A stretch of 64,000 bases of DNA from Emiliania huxleyi CCMP1516 (GCF_000372725.1 NW_005200146.1:97774-161773), one strand, 5' to 3'. Counted from the stretch's first letter, positions 21,860 through 32,571 are shown. Notes: generated from the letters alone by a model not told the origin. Translations and numbers: made by a program.

Positions 21860-22527
21860 GCAGAGGCGCGCTGGTGCCGCCCACCGTGGACCTCTCGCCC
21901 TTTAAATGGCGGATGAGGGCGTGGTCCTCGACGGAAGTCAAGATGACGAGCCTCGCGCGCATCTCGCCGGCCTCGAATGTGGGTTACGCGCCGCTCGCCC
22001 TTGAGAAGGCCAACCACTCCCGCCCGCCCGACCTGCGCGAGATGTTTAACGTGCGCAACCCGCGCGAGCACACCAACCGCTTTGATGGCACACCGGAGGG
22101 CACCGAGGCCGTCGCGCTCGAGCTGTGGCGCGTGCTGGAGAGGGCCGCACGGCGCTTCAGCCTCGCCCTCGCTCTCGCCCTAGGGCTCGAGCGGGACTAC
22201 TTTACGCGATCGATGGACAAGATGGACCTGTGCGCATGCCGCTTCAACCACTATCCGCTCGTCGTGGCGGCGGACGCGGAGGCCGACCGTTACTCGATTG
22301 CGTGCTTCTACGACGCTGATAAGGCCGCGCCGGTGAACGTCGACCCGCGCTTCGTGCCCGAGGGCGAGCAGCCGCACTACCCGCCAACCACGGGCCTCGA
22401 GTACTTGCTGCGCAAGCTCGCGCGCGCGCAGGGCGCCACCGCGGAGCTGGGAGGCAGGAGGGAGGTCTACGACCACGACATTGGCGTGAGGCGTGACCCG
22501 GCCAGCCGGCCGCCGAAGGAGGCATGA
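21860..22527 (+). pseudogene. 2OG-Fe(II) oxygenase (IPNS-like) lacking its iron-binding core
   Basis: The open frame contains PTVDLSPF (usual N-terminal start of DIOX/IPNS proteins), then jumps to SNVGYAPLALEKA...DLREMFNVRNP and the helical RVLERAARRFSLALALALGLERDYF segment. RFNHYP is followed directly by RYSIACFYDAD and PHYPPTTGLEYLL at the C-terminus. In the family ~90-100 residues with H-x-D, the lid and the distal H lie between NHYP and RYSI; they are missing, as is the N-terminal GFF..NHGI strand. The product would be about 200 residues and could not bind iron in the usual way. The 5' limit is uncertain because the frame stays open upstream into other sequence. Confidence 0.55.
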
Positions 22528-22850
22528 GAGCGAGAAGCGTGAGCGTGGAGCAGTCCACACGCCCCCCGCCCCCCATTGATTGCCCCCCCGCACACATCGT
22601 GTGTGAGGAGACGTTTACCTTACCTCTGTCCCAGTCGTTGGTCGGACTGTGTTTCGCCTTCCTACCAATCAGTCAAAAGAATAGCGGCTCAGGCGGTCGC
22701 ACACACGCACACACACACACGCGGTCGCAAAGGACGATTCACGCGAAAAAAGAATTCGCGACTGCGCGCCGCGCCCCAATCGTGTCACGAGACGCTTACT
22801 CTCTCCCTTACCGAGCCTTTTCTGCCCCTCCCTGCCTCAAAGCAGCTTCA

Positions 22851-25742
22851 ATGCAGGAATCTAAACTTTCTACGGCCGTCGCCACCGGCCGCCTCCACCT
22901 GCTCAGCAGCTTCTTCGCGTTCCTCGCGGTGCTCAGCACGGGCCGCTCGACCACGCTCAAGTTCCTGCCGCCGATCATCGGCATCACGACAGTGGCTCCT
23001 CTGCCGCTGCTGGGGCCGCGACACTCGCCGCAGCCGCTCTCGCCGCTCTCGCTGCCGTCGCCGCCATCGTTCTCGCCGTCGCCACCGTCATCGCGGCCGC
23101 CCTTTCCACCATCGCTGCCGCCGCAGCTGCCTCCGTCGCCAATGGTGGTGAGCGGCAGAGACTACCCAGAGGACGTCTCCTGGTCGCTCGCCTGCGACGG
23201 CCTCTCCGACAACATCACGGGCGGGGCTCCCAACGAGGCGATGCACGCGGTGCCGCCGGGCACCTGCACCCTCGAAATGGTACATGGGTGGACCGGAACC
23301 ATGTGGTCAGCGCCAGGCTGGACCGATGGGACTCTCACCGTCTCTTCTGCGTCCTACCCGCCGGTGGTGGAGCCTCACCGCGCGCTCACCGACGAGCTCT
23401 ACAAGACCGACAAGCCGCCGGCCCACGAGCTCTCCATCGACCTGCCCTCCCCGTTCCAATTTCTCTTCGTGAACGTACACTCCGCGCCTGGCCGCACCCA
23501 GCAGGGCGGTCAGCTTTGGGCCGCCTCGTTCCTCCTGCCGCTCGGTGTGTGCGGCGTGCTGCTGAGCGAGTGGATGTGGCTGCCGCGCTTCGGTGCGGCC
23601 TCGGTGCGGAGGAGGAACTCGGGGCGCCTCGTGCGGTGCTGGACAGAGGCGAGGCACGGCGCGTGGCTACTTCTCGTCGCGCTGCTCCCGCCGGCATGTG
23701 CATTGTCGCCGTCACCGCCATCGCTGCCGCCCTCGCCTCCTCCACCGCTCCCGCCGCCGCTCATGATCACCGGAGGTTGCGCTCCGCAAAGCTCTATCCT
23801 CGACAACGTCGAGTATGTCGCGGTCGGCTACACCTTCTCGGGAGCGCCGTACTTCCGCGAGGCCTCGTCGTCGTACTACATCTACTGGGACCCGTCCTGC
23901 GACGGCGGCTCCGCTCCCGCCCGCTGGATCGTGAGAAGTGGTGTTCCACCGAGCACTACTGCCTCCAGCGACCTCGATGGCGACGGGAAATGTAGCTACA
24001 TGGCCCGCATCGACTCGGATGACTCCTCCTCGCCGCCGCTAGGCACAGCTACTTGGCGGGTTACATGCGACGGCTCCTGGACGGACAACGATGTGACACT
24101 GGCCTCTCTCTCCCCGCCCGCACCGCCCGCACCGCCCGCACCGCCGCCGTGGCCACCGGGGCGCGCCCCGCTGCCGCCGCCCCCCGATCCGCCCTCGCCG
24201 CTGCCACCGGCCGATTGCGGTGCAGCGGAGGAGACGTGGGGCACTCTCTTCGGGGCCACCGGTGTGCCGGCCCTCATCTTTGGAGGTTTGGCCTGGCTCT
24301 TGCCCACGGCATTGCAGCCCAAGCTCTTCCTCGCGCTCTACCTGCCCGCTCTTGCCCTCGGCATCCCCGCCATCCTCGTCATCTCCCCGGTGGGCTTCTC
24401 ATGGCTTGTGCTGGAGCAGTGCGACTACGACCCGGCACTCTTCATCACGTTCAGCATATTTATATCGCTCGTCTTCATCTTCGCACCTTGGGGCCACCTC
24501 GACCGTCGCAAGAGACTCCGCGCTCGCATCGCCGCCATCGAGGGCGACATGCCCGAGCGCCTCGCCGACGGCTCCCTCCGGCTGCTGCGCGTCGCCTGGC
24601 TGCTCGAGCGGCCCGCCGACTACGTCCTGCAGCGCTGCCAGGACCTGCCGCCCGACGCCTTTTGGAACCCCGACGACGCCGTCCGCGTCCTGCGCGAGGG
24701 CAAGGTGGCGGCGCTCTCGTATCGATGGATTGGCGCACTGCATTCCGATCCAAATGGCTTCCACCTCGACCTTGTGCTCGCGTACTTTCGCGAGGGCGAC
24801 CATGCGACGACGCACACGGCGCTCGTGTGGGACTTTGCAGCGCTCCCGCAAAAGGACCCCGTCACGGGCGCGGAGCGCAGCGACGCGGATCGCACAACGT
24901 TCGGCGGCGGGCTCGGCGTGATGCAGAACATCTACGCAAGCCCTCGCGTGCTCGTGCTGCAGCAGAAGCGGATGCCGGCGGAGCGTGAGCACGAGCTGCG
25001 CGAGGCGCTTGGCGGTGTCGCCCCCGCCGACCGTCCCGACCTCGTCCCTTACGCGGGCAATGAGTGCCGCTCGGGATGGTGCACGTTTGAGACGGCGTGC
25101 GCGCTGCTGATGACGGAAGGGGGCGGGCACGCGTACGAGCTCGGCGTCGGCCGTGTGCGTGTGACGCGCGGGCGGCTGCCAAGCGTGCGGCACATGGAGG
25201 CGCTCTTCGAGGCCGAGTCGACGCGCTTCATCGGCCGGGCTGATCGCGAGAGGGTGTGCGGCATGTACCTCGCCCTGCGCGAGAAGCTCGAGGAGTATGA
25301 TGAGGAGCAAAAGAGCGGGCTTGTGAGATTTGGCAACAAGCTGATGACAGCAGAGGGTCCACGTGCTGTATGTGGACGGATCTTCTGCTTGGTCATTCCT
25401 GTCTATGCCCTCTTCTTCTTCCCCTTCAGCCGCGTCTTGAGGGCCCACCTCGCCGCCGTCCTCTGCTGCCGCCCTCGCGACAGCCTCGACTACACCTTCC
25501 ACTGGAGCCTTTGCAAGCCGCCCTTTCGCCGCAAGCCAGACCCCCCGCTGTCCGAGCTGCCCTCGTGCTTCCTGCCAACCCAACAGGGAGAGCAGGCGCC
25601 CAGCGGGTTTGAATCAATGAGCTCGATGTTTGCGAAGGAGAGGCTATCAGAAGAGAGGGCAAGGAAGCTTGAGAGAGAGGAGGGCGTGTCGGAGCTTGAG
25701 ATGGGAGATCGTGATCGCCCATTATCGGAGGACGGAGCGTGA
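22851..25742 (+). CDS. Large receptor-like membrane protein with cytosolic HET-like domain
   Basis: Starting at the ATG at 22851 gives 963 residues with no intron. There is an N-terminal hydrophobic stretch (~15-35). Two extracellular-looking segments follow, each introduced by Ser/Pro-rich SPPSLPPSPPPP-like linkers; the second has YYIYWDPSCDG...RWIV with paired Cys. Hydrophobic segments lie at ~222-242, ~270-286, ~463-523 and ~529-545. A cytosolic block (~551 on) has RRKRLRARIAAIEGDMPERL, RCQDLPPDAFW, ALSYRWIGALHSDPNG (~621), VWDFAALPQKD (~659), a SPRVLVL strand and CRSGWCTFE (~739), matching the HET-like motifs of the gene at 6302. Another hydrophobic segment (~843-863) and a charged tail follow. 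A surface sensor with an internal HET-like effector is a reasonable but unproven reading. Confidence 0.75.
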   Translation: MQESKLSTAVATGRLHLLSSFFAFLAVLSTGRSTTLKFLPPIIGITTVAPLPLLGPRHSPQPLSPLSLPSPPSFSPSPPSSRPPFPPSLPPQLPPSPMVVSGRDYPEDVSWSLACDGLSDNITGGAPNEAMHAVPPGTCTLEMVHGWTGTMWSAPGWTDGTLTVSSASYPPVVEPHRALTDELYKTDKPPAHELSIDLPSPFQFLFVNVHSAPGRTQQGGQLWAASFLLPLGVCGVLLSEWMWLPRFGAASVRRRNSGRLVRCWTEARHGAWLLLVALLPPACALSPSPPSLPPSPPPPLPPPLMITGGCAPQSSILDNVEYVAVGYTFSGAPYFREASSSYYIYWDPSCDGGSAPARWIVRSGVPPSTTASSDLDGDGKCSYMARIDSDDSSSPPLGTATWRVTCDGSWTDNDVTLASLSPPAPPAPPAPPPWPPGRAPLPPPPDPPSPLPPADCGAAEETWGTLFGATGVPALIFGGLAWLLPTALQPKLFLALYLPALALGIPAILVISPVGFSWLVLEQCDYDPALFITFSIFISLVFIFAPWGHLDRRKRLRARIAAIEGDMPERLADGSLRLLRVAWLLERPADYVLQRCQDLPPDAFWNPDDAVRVLREGKVAALSYRWIGALHSDPNGFHLDLVLAYFREGDHATTHTALVWDFAALPQKDPVTGAERSDADRTTFGGGLGVMQNIYASPRVLVLQQKRMPAEREHELREALGGVAPADRPDLVPYAGNECRSGWCTFETACALLMTEGGGHAYELGVGRVRVTRGRLPSVRHMEALFEAESTRFIGRADRERVCGMYLALREKLEEYDEEQKSGLVRFGNKLMTAEGPRAVCGRIFCLVIPVYALFFFPFSRVLRAHLAAVLCCRPRDSLDYTFHWSLCKPPFRRKPDPPLSELPSCFLPTQQGEQAPSGFESMSSMFAKERLSEERARKLEREEGVSELEMGDRDRPLSEDGA

Positions 25743-26305
25743 GCTGTGAGATATCGGATGGGGAGATCGACGTGCTACGACACTCCTGCACTTACCTTAG
25801 ACGACGGCATACACACGAGCTAAAGGTGAACGGTACGTAGGTAGGCCAAGCAAACGAGCAGACTCAAAGAGATGTTGCGCACAGAGAAGGGTGCGCCACC
25901 CCGAGTGCCGAGAGGACACCGCCGCCTGACCAAGGGCTTGAGCTCTGGGCGTCTCCTGGACACTGTCTGCGGACACAGCTGCCTCGCCCTCGCCCTCTCC
26001 GCCCTCGGTCACCTGCCGGCGCCCGCCTCGCAGCGGCGCGTCTCGGGGTTGAAGGAGGTGCCGGGGTCGCAACCAACGACCTGCCGCCGCCTCCGCGCCT
26101 TGCCGCCGCCGCCGCCAACTTGCCCTCCCACAAGCGACGGCCCCTGCGCGATGGCGCCGCTCGCGTCCACAAACGCCTGTTCACAGCTGCAGGCGTGAAG
26201 GGGCTGCTCACACCGCCGCATGCAGGAGAGTAGGGCCGAGGACGCCTCGCCGCCCTGCCCGTTGCTTTTCGGCCTCTCTCGGCGATGATGTCGCGCTGAT
26301 TCTGC
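25743..26305. other. Intergenic
   Basis: No gene recognised. At ~26165-26215 there is a GCCTGTTCACAGCTGCAGGC segment followed by GTGAAGGGGCTGCTCACACC. It resembles the TTCACACC element family that forms introns elsewhere. Confidence 0.45.
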
Positions 26306-27686
26306 ATGGCCCGTTTACTGCTCGCCGCGGCTCTCGCCACTACGCAATCCAGCGCGCTACGCCTTGTCGCAAGGACCGCTGCTCCGCTCGCCAGCTCAGC
26401 GCGGCACGGAGAGGTCACCGTCATCCCCGGCCTCTCGGCGGTAGCAGATCGGTACGACGCAATCCTCCTCGACCAGTTCGGCGTCCTGCACAACGGCGCC
26501 GAAGCACTTCCGGGAGCGGTGGACTGCTACGACCGGCTCTCCGCCGCAGGAGTCCAGATGGCCGTCCTCTCCAACACCTCTCGGCGGCGTGCCCACGCCC
26601 TGTCGAAGCTGCCCACGCTGGGCTTTGACGCCGCGAAGCTGGCTGACTTTGTGTGCTCCGGAGAGCAGGCCCGTGAGCACCTCGCGTCGCGCGCAGGGCA
26701 GCGCATGCTTTGGATTGGGTGGGATGAGCAGTTCCAGGCGCCAAAAAGCCACCTACTCTCGCTCTCGCTCCCTCTCGCTCCCTCTCCCTCGCTCCCTCTC
26801 CCTCTCCACTGCGAGCTGCGAGCAGGCGTGGGACCCGCACTACCTCGACGGCCTCGACTTGCGCCTCGCCGACGCCGCCACCGCAGACTTTGTCTTCCTG
26901 CAGGGCTCTCAGACGCTCCGCGACGGCTCGCGCGCCACCCCGACCGAGGCGAGACAGCTCTCTCGGACGCACGCCTCAACGCACCGGAGAGGGGTGGAGA
27001 AGCTCCCGGGAGAGAGGTGGGTGCAGTGGGGGAGAGAGTCCCCGCCGCATGAGTCACCATCTGGAATCTCCCCGGCTGAGGTGATGCGCACGGGAGCGCC
27101 CAACGACGCGCTGGCGGCCGCTCTCCGCACCTGCGCGGCGCGAGGGCTGCCGATGGTGTGCGCTAACCCCGACCTCTCCGTCACGCTGCCCGACGGCGCG
27201 AGCGGACGCCCGGGGTCGTGGCGCGATATCGGCGATGAACCGCTGTTCTCCATTGAACAGGCTCGAGCGGGCACATGCCGGGCGTCGTGGCGCGCGCCTA
27301 CGAGGCGCGCCCGGCGGGTCTCTGCTTGGTCTTGTGGGGGCCCTCTTCACGCGGCTAGCCGCGAACAGGCGCTCGGCGGCTCGGTGCTCTATTACGGCAA
27401 GCCTCACCCCGCGGCGTTCGAGGCCGCCCTCGCCAGCCTTGGCGTGCCGCCCTCGCGCGTGCTGCACGTCGGCGACTCGCTGCTGCACGACGTGGCCGGC
27501 GCCCGTGCGGCAGGCGTCGACTCCCTCTTCGTGGCGGGCGGGATTCATGCGGAGGCCCTCGGCGTCGTCCCTGACGGAGGCGGCGGCGGCGGGGCGTCGC
27601 CGCTGCGAGCCGCGGCGCTTGAGGCCTTGTTTCACGACTTTGGAGTCTGGCCTACGATGAGCGCGCCGGCGTTTGTGTGGCAGTAG
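26306..27686 (+). CDS. HAD-superfamily class IIA hydrolase (TIGR01459-like phosphatase)
   Basis: Five exons (26306-26737, 26826-26948, 27081-27195, 27261-27304, 27369-27686) join in phase to 343 residues. Motif I is LLDQFGVLHNG (D-x-x-G-V-L), motif II is AVLSNTS, and the late motifs are YYGKPHPAAF (Lys) and VLHVGDSLLHDVAGARAAG (acidic pair). The cap-side WDPHYLDGLDLR and FLQGSQTLRDGS segments fit the class IIA layout (NagD/TIGR01459). The N-terminal ~35 residues may be an organelle presequence. All four introns are GC-AG with direct repeats at the ends. The likely role is a sugar- or nucleotide-phosphate phosphatase; specificity unknown. Confidence 0.8.
27196..27260 (+). repeat. Intron 3 of the HAD gene, GC-AG, with flanking direct repeat
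   Basis: 65 bp. It begins GCGCGAGCGG and the next exon begins GCTCGAGCGG, nine of ten bases the same. It ends GAACAG. Splicing gives DGSSGHMPGVVARAYE, as expected for the family (...MPGxxA..YE). Confidence 0.75.
27305..27368 (+). repeat. Intron 4 of the HAD gene, GC-AG, TTCACGCGGCTAGC element
   Basis: 64 bp. It begins GCGCGCCCGGCGG, with the next exon beginning GCGCTCGGCGG. It ends CTAGCCGCGAACAG, closely matching the 'ctagctgcgaacag' ends of the 63-bp units at 2512-2660. Splicing gives AYE-ALGGSVLYYGKPHP. Confidence 0.75.
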
Positions 27687-29240
27687 CGGCAGAGATATGT
27701 CAGTGCTTGCCCATCATCTCAGGGAGATGTTACAGTCTTTACAACGATCCATACACGATATCGTTTGCGCGGCTCATCGCGCCTCATCGGCCTTGGCACC
27801 GCGGCCAGCCTCTGCAGACACACCAGACTGCACCCTGCTCAGTCTCTTTCGTTTCAGTTTTTTTTCTGCTGCACCAACGCACCACATTAAGGCCAAGGCC
27901 CCCCGCCCAAGCCCAGGACGGCCGGCCCGCCGGCCGGCTCGCTGCCCCGCGCCGGTGTTACAGCCCGCGACCCCCGAGCCGTAGAGACTAGAGTATATAG
28001 ACGCGGTACTGCGCAAGCACGGGCGGGAAAAGCTCTGAGGGAGGGGCTTCTCTTGCGGAGTCGTGCGTGCGCGGGGCTCCTCTTTATTGGACTTTGCGAA
28101 TAGGGGAATACCGCCGCGCCGCCCCCTGGTCCCCCGGTACTAACAGGTAACACCGGAGAAGAGGTTGTATGTGTGGACACGTGTTGTTTGTGTCTCGTTC
28201 CTTTGAACTCGAGTCGTTGCCGTGGGGGGCAGTGGAGATGGAGTTGCGGTGCGTGTGAGTGTGTCTGAGTGTCTCTGGTGGTGGTGCGGGTTGTGGGTGG
28301 GCAGGGGAGGGGGATCGCAGTCAGACAGACAAAAACATATCAATGTACGTAGGAAGTTAATCCAGAAGATGGGGGGGGGGGGGGGGACGGAAGGCGGCCA
28401 AATCGAGCGGCCTTGGATGCGGGGCGACGCGCGGGGGCTGCTCTGCGGCCGGCCGGCCGGGGGGGGCGAGGCGCATGGACGACTACCCTTCCTTTGCCCT
28501 CCCTCCAGTTGCCCTCCCTCCCGCTGCCCTCCCGGCCTTTGCCCTGTCCTTGGTTGCGACGAGCTCGCGGTAGCGCTCAACAAAGTCGACCTACGGGGCA
28601 TGTCTCGGACATGTCTCGGACATGTCCCGGACACGGCTCTCTCCCGCGCCTCCTCCGGGGTGTCGAGGGCCGGTGGGGACAGGCGGGAGGGCGATGCCGA
28701 GGAGAGGGGTGCGAGCGGAGTGGCGGGTGGTGAGGACATGTGTAAAATTCCATCCATTATCCTACTCGAGTATCCCATACACCGGATGGCCAGGTAGAGG
28801 TAGGGCTGGGAGAAACCTGTTAAAATGAACTCGGGGGCACAGGACGAGGCACAAATCTGAGCACCGCGTGATGGTGCGGCGGGGGGGGGGAAATCTAAAA
28901 GCGCTGAAATTCCCCGCCGAAATTGAAAGGCCGCGGCATCGAACTCGCCGAGGACCGAGGAGTCACAACGCCGAGGACCGAGGAGTCACTCCAGGGCCGA
29001 TCGCGAGCCTAGTCTCGTTCTTCCCGAGCAGCGGTGCGCCAGCGGCACGCCGCGCGCGGCAACCGCGCGCCGCTGCGCATCAGCACAGACCACTCCTGAA
29101 TATTGACGGCGCACCACCCTGCGTGCGAGACAGCGCGGCGCCATCGCCAGCGCGCGGCGCCGCACGCCACTGCCGTTCGCGACACTCGTCCCCCGCTCGC
29201 GAATCACGACACCCGCCCCCCGCTCGCAGGTGGGTGTGCC
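27687..29240. other. Intergenic
   Basis: No gene recognised. It has a poly-G run (~28372-28386), a triplicated CGGACATGTCTCGGACATGT motif (~28600-28636) and a CCCTCC-rich tract (~28490-28550). Confidence 0.45.
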
Positions 29241-31250
29241 ATGGTGCGAGTCACCTCTGGCGCAGCGTTGCTGTCGCGCTCTCTTGTCATGCTGCTGGCT
29301 TCGCGGTGGAGACCTGCCGCTGGCTTCGCGGTGGAGTCTCCCCCCGGCAGGACCTGCGACCAAAACCTCTGCGGGGGAGGTTGGGGGATCTCGTTCGACA
29401 ACGAAGGCTGGAGTACGTGCAAAGATGGGTGCGGCATGGCGGGCTTGTACCTCAACAGCGTCGGTGGCTGCAAGTCGCTCTACTGCCTTGAGGAGGCAAA
29501 ATGCTGCCGCATCGCAGACGAGCACACCTGCAATAAGGTCGACATCCTGCTGTCGTTTAACACTCGAGGCTGGGCTAGCTGCCCTTCCAACCAGTACATG
29601 TGCCACATTCGTAGATGCATGAAATACAATCGCATGCATGTCCCACAGTGTGCCGCCCCAAAGGGGTTTGGATGAGGTTCTCCATAACCTCGTTAGGTCC
29701 GGCCTCTGGCGAAACTCGCGAACCGATTCGGATCCCATCTCGTTGATTGAGACTGTCGATTGCTGCGGCGCAAAGGACGGCTCCGGTTCGATGAGCAACT
29801 CTCTCGAGGTTCTCGAGGTGGATATCCTTTGGCCGCGTTGGGTAGCGAGGATTGGTGTAACCCGAGCCACGGAGGCGTGTTTTCTGGCGGCCGACCGTCA
29901 GTGCACGGAGTTGCCACTTCTCCGACTGCCCCGGCTAGTTCCCGAGTTTCGCGGGAGTGACCCCATGCGTCAAACCCGAGACCTAGCGCGGGTGGGTTGG
30001 AGGGGGCTCGCCCCGCTCCTCCCCATCGGGCCGCGTGAGCGGCCTCGCCTCGCAGATTCGTTTTCGCGCCTGGGTCAGGCGCGCGGGGATGAGCAACTGC
30101 ATCAACGTCGAGCTACCCCACTCGCGGGGTGCGCCGTATCTCGAAGCTGCCCGAGTGACTTCCCGATTGCCTACTGGGATTACAACACAGCGTGCTGCAA
30201 GGAGTCCAGCTGGTCCGGTGGCAAGTGTGCCGGAAACCGCGGTACGGAGGGCAGCGATTTCGTGTGGTGCGACAGTGCCTTCAAGGATCGGGTGCCTTTC
30301 CCTGGATGCCGGAATAACGACGAGAATTGGGCCGTCTGTCCGGGCGACAAGGTGCTGACGGGCATCTACCGTGGCGGCGGAGGCGAACCGACGCATGGCG
30401 TCCTGAAGATAACGGTTGTGTCGGGCAGGGACGTGCGCGGCAAAGGCGGCAATGAGGAGGGGACGGGCGATCGCGACGGCTTGGAGACGGATCCCTACGT
30501 GAAGGTGTCTGTCAACGGGGGTTTACCCCGGCAGACGGACCACAAAGATAATACGGATCAGCCCGTTTGGAACAAGGACATGGACTTCGGGGCACAGCCG
30601 ATCGGAGCGACGAAGGTCAAGGTCGAATTGTGGGACAGGGATCCCGCTGGCAACCCGGATGACCACATGGGCACGAAAGAGTTCTCAGTTTACCACACGG
30701 GCACGAAAGAGCTCGAACAGTTTGTCTCTTCGGAAGATGGGGAAGGCCACATAAAGCTGCGAGTGACCTTCGATCCCCAGGATCCTGGCGCGGGTCTCGA
30801 CGACATTGAGATGCTGCGGTGCTGCGATTACGACCCGACGGCTCCGCCCAGTGTGGAGGTTGTCGACTGCTACGAGCCGAAGCAACAGTCGTTCGACGGC
30901 GGCGGAACGAAGCTCACTTGGCTCACTGCGGCCGACGCTCCTCTCCCTCCCGACCGCCGTGGCTGCCTTGAGAAGAATTCGAACCCGCAATGCAGAGACT
31001 TCGAAGCCTACGGCTATGAATGCAATGCCGGTGCTTGTGCCAAGTCCCTCTGGCATGATCAACATGGCAGAGGGGCGCGAGTCGGAATACACTATCGATC
31101 TGTGCCGAGCTACTGTTCCAACATTCATTTGGACAAGTGCCAGCATGGCGCGTCATGCAGTGCGTGCGATGAGTGGCGTGGAGATCGTGTTGTCCAGACT
31201 GGCTGTTTCTACAACGATGGTCGCAGCCCTTGCAGCGGCTTTACTGACTC
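29241..31250 (+). CDS. Secreted Cys-rich protein with a C2 domain, 3' end replaced by a retroelement
   Basis: The ATG at 29241 opens a signal-peptide-like stretch followed by Cys-rich sequence (RTCDQNLCGGGWGISF..., CCRIADEHTCN..., MCHIRRCMKY). After a frame change near 29660-29800, frames continue into a second Cys-rich part (ETVDCCGAKDG; ...SDFPIAYWDYNTACCKESS; CRNNDENWAVCPGDKVLTG). A clear C2 domain follows (~30400-30770): HGVLKITVVSGRDVRGK, ETDPYVKVSVNGG, PVWNKDMDFG, VKVELWDRD, an order typical of C2. Acidic loop residues suggest Ca2+ binding. More Cys-rich repeats run to ~31250 (CSGFTDSR). Beyond that the frame reads antisense through an RT/RNase H fragment to 31404, so the native end is lost. 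29806-30110 probably contains introns or a small insertion. Confidence 0.6.
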
Positions 31251-31961
31251 TAGGGCGTCCGTGCGCAGAACCACGTACGCATTGCGGTTCGCCTTCAGCG
31301 CGCGGAGGAGCGTGGGCGCAAAGACAAGGAGGTTGAGGCAAACGCCGAGGAACTCGAGCACGGGAGTGGTCAGGTCGGGCAGGAAATCCTCGGGGACGGG
31401 GTAGTACCAGTACAGCCCGTAGAAGTAGCCCCCAATCCCGGACTCGCCGGTCTCGCGCATGGCGTCCGAGTCGAGGACGAGGTAGAGCTCCGGTTCGTCC
31501 TCGAGCTCTTCGCGCTCGAGGGCGGCCCTTACGCTGGTACCGCCCGAGTTCCAGATCAGGCGATTCCAGCGCTCGAGCTGCTTTCGCATGAGCAGGTCGC
31601 AGGTCACCCACCCGGAGGGGCCGTCTCGGCTGGCGCCGTCCGGCCCGTGGGGAACGTAGAGGCCGTGCATCACGTTGCGCCCGCGCAGATTCACCGCGCG
31701 GAGGTGCTCCAGCAGGCCGCACAGCGATCGGTACTCGTGGAACTCGAGTCCGCTCGCGAGCAGGGCATCGATGGCCCGGGCGGCGCGCAGCAACTTGGAG
31801 CGGGGGACCACGACGATCCCGAGTGCCGGAATCAGAAGGACGCCGATCCAGAGAGTCCAGCTCCCGAGAGAGCGCTTCTCGGCTATGGCCATGACAAGGC
31901 CCATCTCATCCGTGAGGCGTCGCCAGAGCCGCAGGGCGCGCAGGGCGCGTTGGACGCCCAC
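31209..31961 (-). mobile_element. Reverse transcriptase-RNase H fragment of a retroelement (DIRS-like style)
   Basis: The 250-residue minus-strand frame has an RT-end signature (MGLVMAIAEKRSLGSWTLWIG...LGIVVVPRSK), an EYRSLCGLLEHLRAVNLRG connection, and an RNase H-like core: YLVLDSDAMRETGESGIGGY (first Asp), PVLEFLGVCLNLLVF (Glu), VVLRTDALESV (second Asp). This order and style resembles RT-RNase H polyproteins of tyrosine-recombinase retroelements in algae, recalled rather than searched. Palm motifs and a recombinase are not present. It overlaps the broken 3' end of the C2 gene on the other strand. Confidence 0.55.
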
Positions 31962-31989
31962 AACGATGAAGACCGGGTCATCCGTGTAC

Positions 31990-32440
31990 AGGGGCGCAGT
32001 ACTACGACGCGAAGTGGGTCAAGAAAGCCATAACGCGGCTGGTGCTCGTCGAGACTTTGGGTGGCATTGCACCGCCCACCAAGCAGTTTCTCCACGTGTT
32101 CGCCAAGGAGGCGGCGGGCAGCAAGACGGACCGGACGGAGTACGGGGCGGCGTCGGCGAGCGCCTCCTCCTTCGTTGTCCACCACACGCAGCAGATCTCC
32201 ATGGCGGCGGTGGCGGGCGACGCCGAGAACATCAACAAGCAGGCGCGCAATAGGCGTAAAGACTGGATCAACTCCCCAGCGCGTGCCAATTGGGTCAAGA
32301 ACAATTTCTCGGATCTCGCTCCCCGACACGCCGCGCGCCGGGGCGCCCGCGGTCACGGCGTCAGAGCAGGTGCAAGCACAACAGAAACATACCGACCGCT
32401 CCGAACACGGACACCCGACATGGAGAGCGCACATGCGTAG
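31990..32440 (+). CDS. Unidentified reading frame before the assembly gap
   Basis: Open frame with natural-looking composition: YYDAKWVKKAITRLVLVETL, then GGIAPPTKQFLHVFAKEAAG, TDRTEYGAASASASSFVVHH, and ...RKDWINSPARANWV. It ends at TAG 32438-32440. There is no ATG at the visible 5' end and no family recognised. It lies between the RT/RNase H fragment (opposite strand) and the N gap, so it may belong to the retroelement or be a gene remnant. Confidence 0.35.
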
Positions 32441-32571
32441 AGACTGGCCTGCGCGGCGCCCAAGACGTGGATACGGGCCATGGACACCCCCTCCCCTCCT
32501 CCGTCTGCCCCCCGTCCCCCTCTCCGTGGCACCCCCTCCCCTCCTCCGCCTAGGCCCCAACGTGCTCGCGG

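Noticed and set aside
22524..22850. Upstream extension of the large HET-like gene by 109 residues
   Set aside because: The extension runs through a CA-rich tract and the SINE tail (TTTACCTTACC) and lacks an ATG at its start. The ATG at 22851 begins the protein-like sequence.
31250..31404. Last ~50 residues of the C2 protein frame
   Set aside because: This is antisense read-through of the RT/RNase H fragment.
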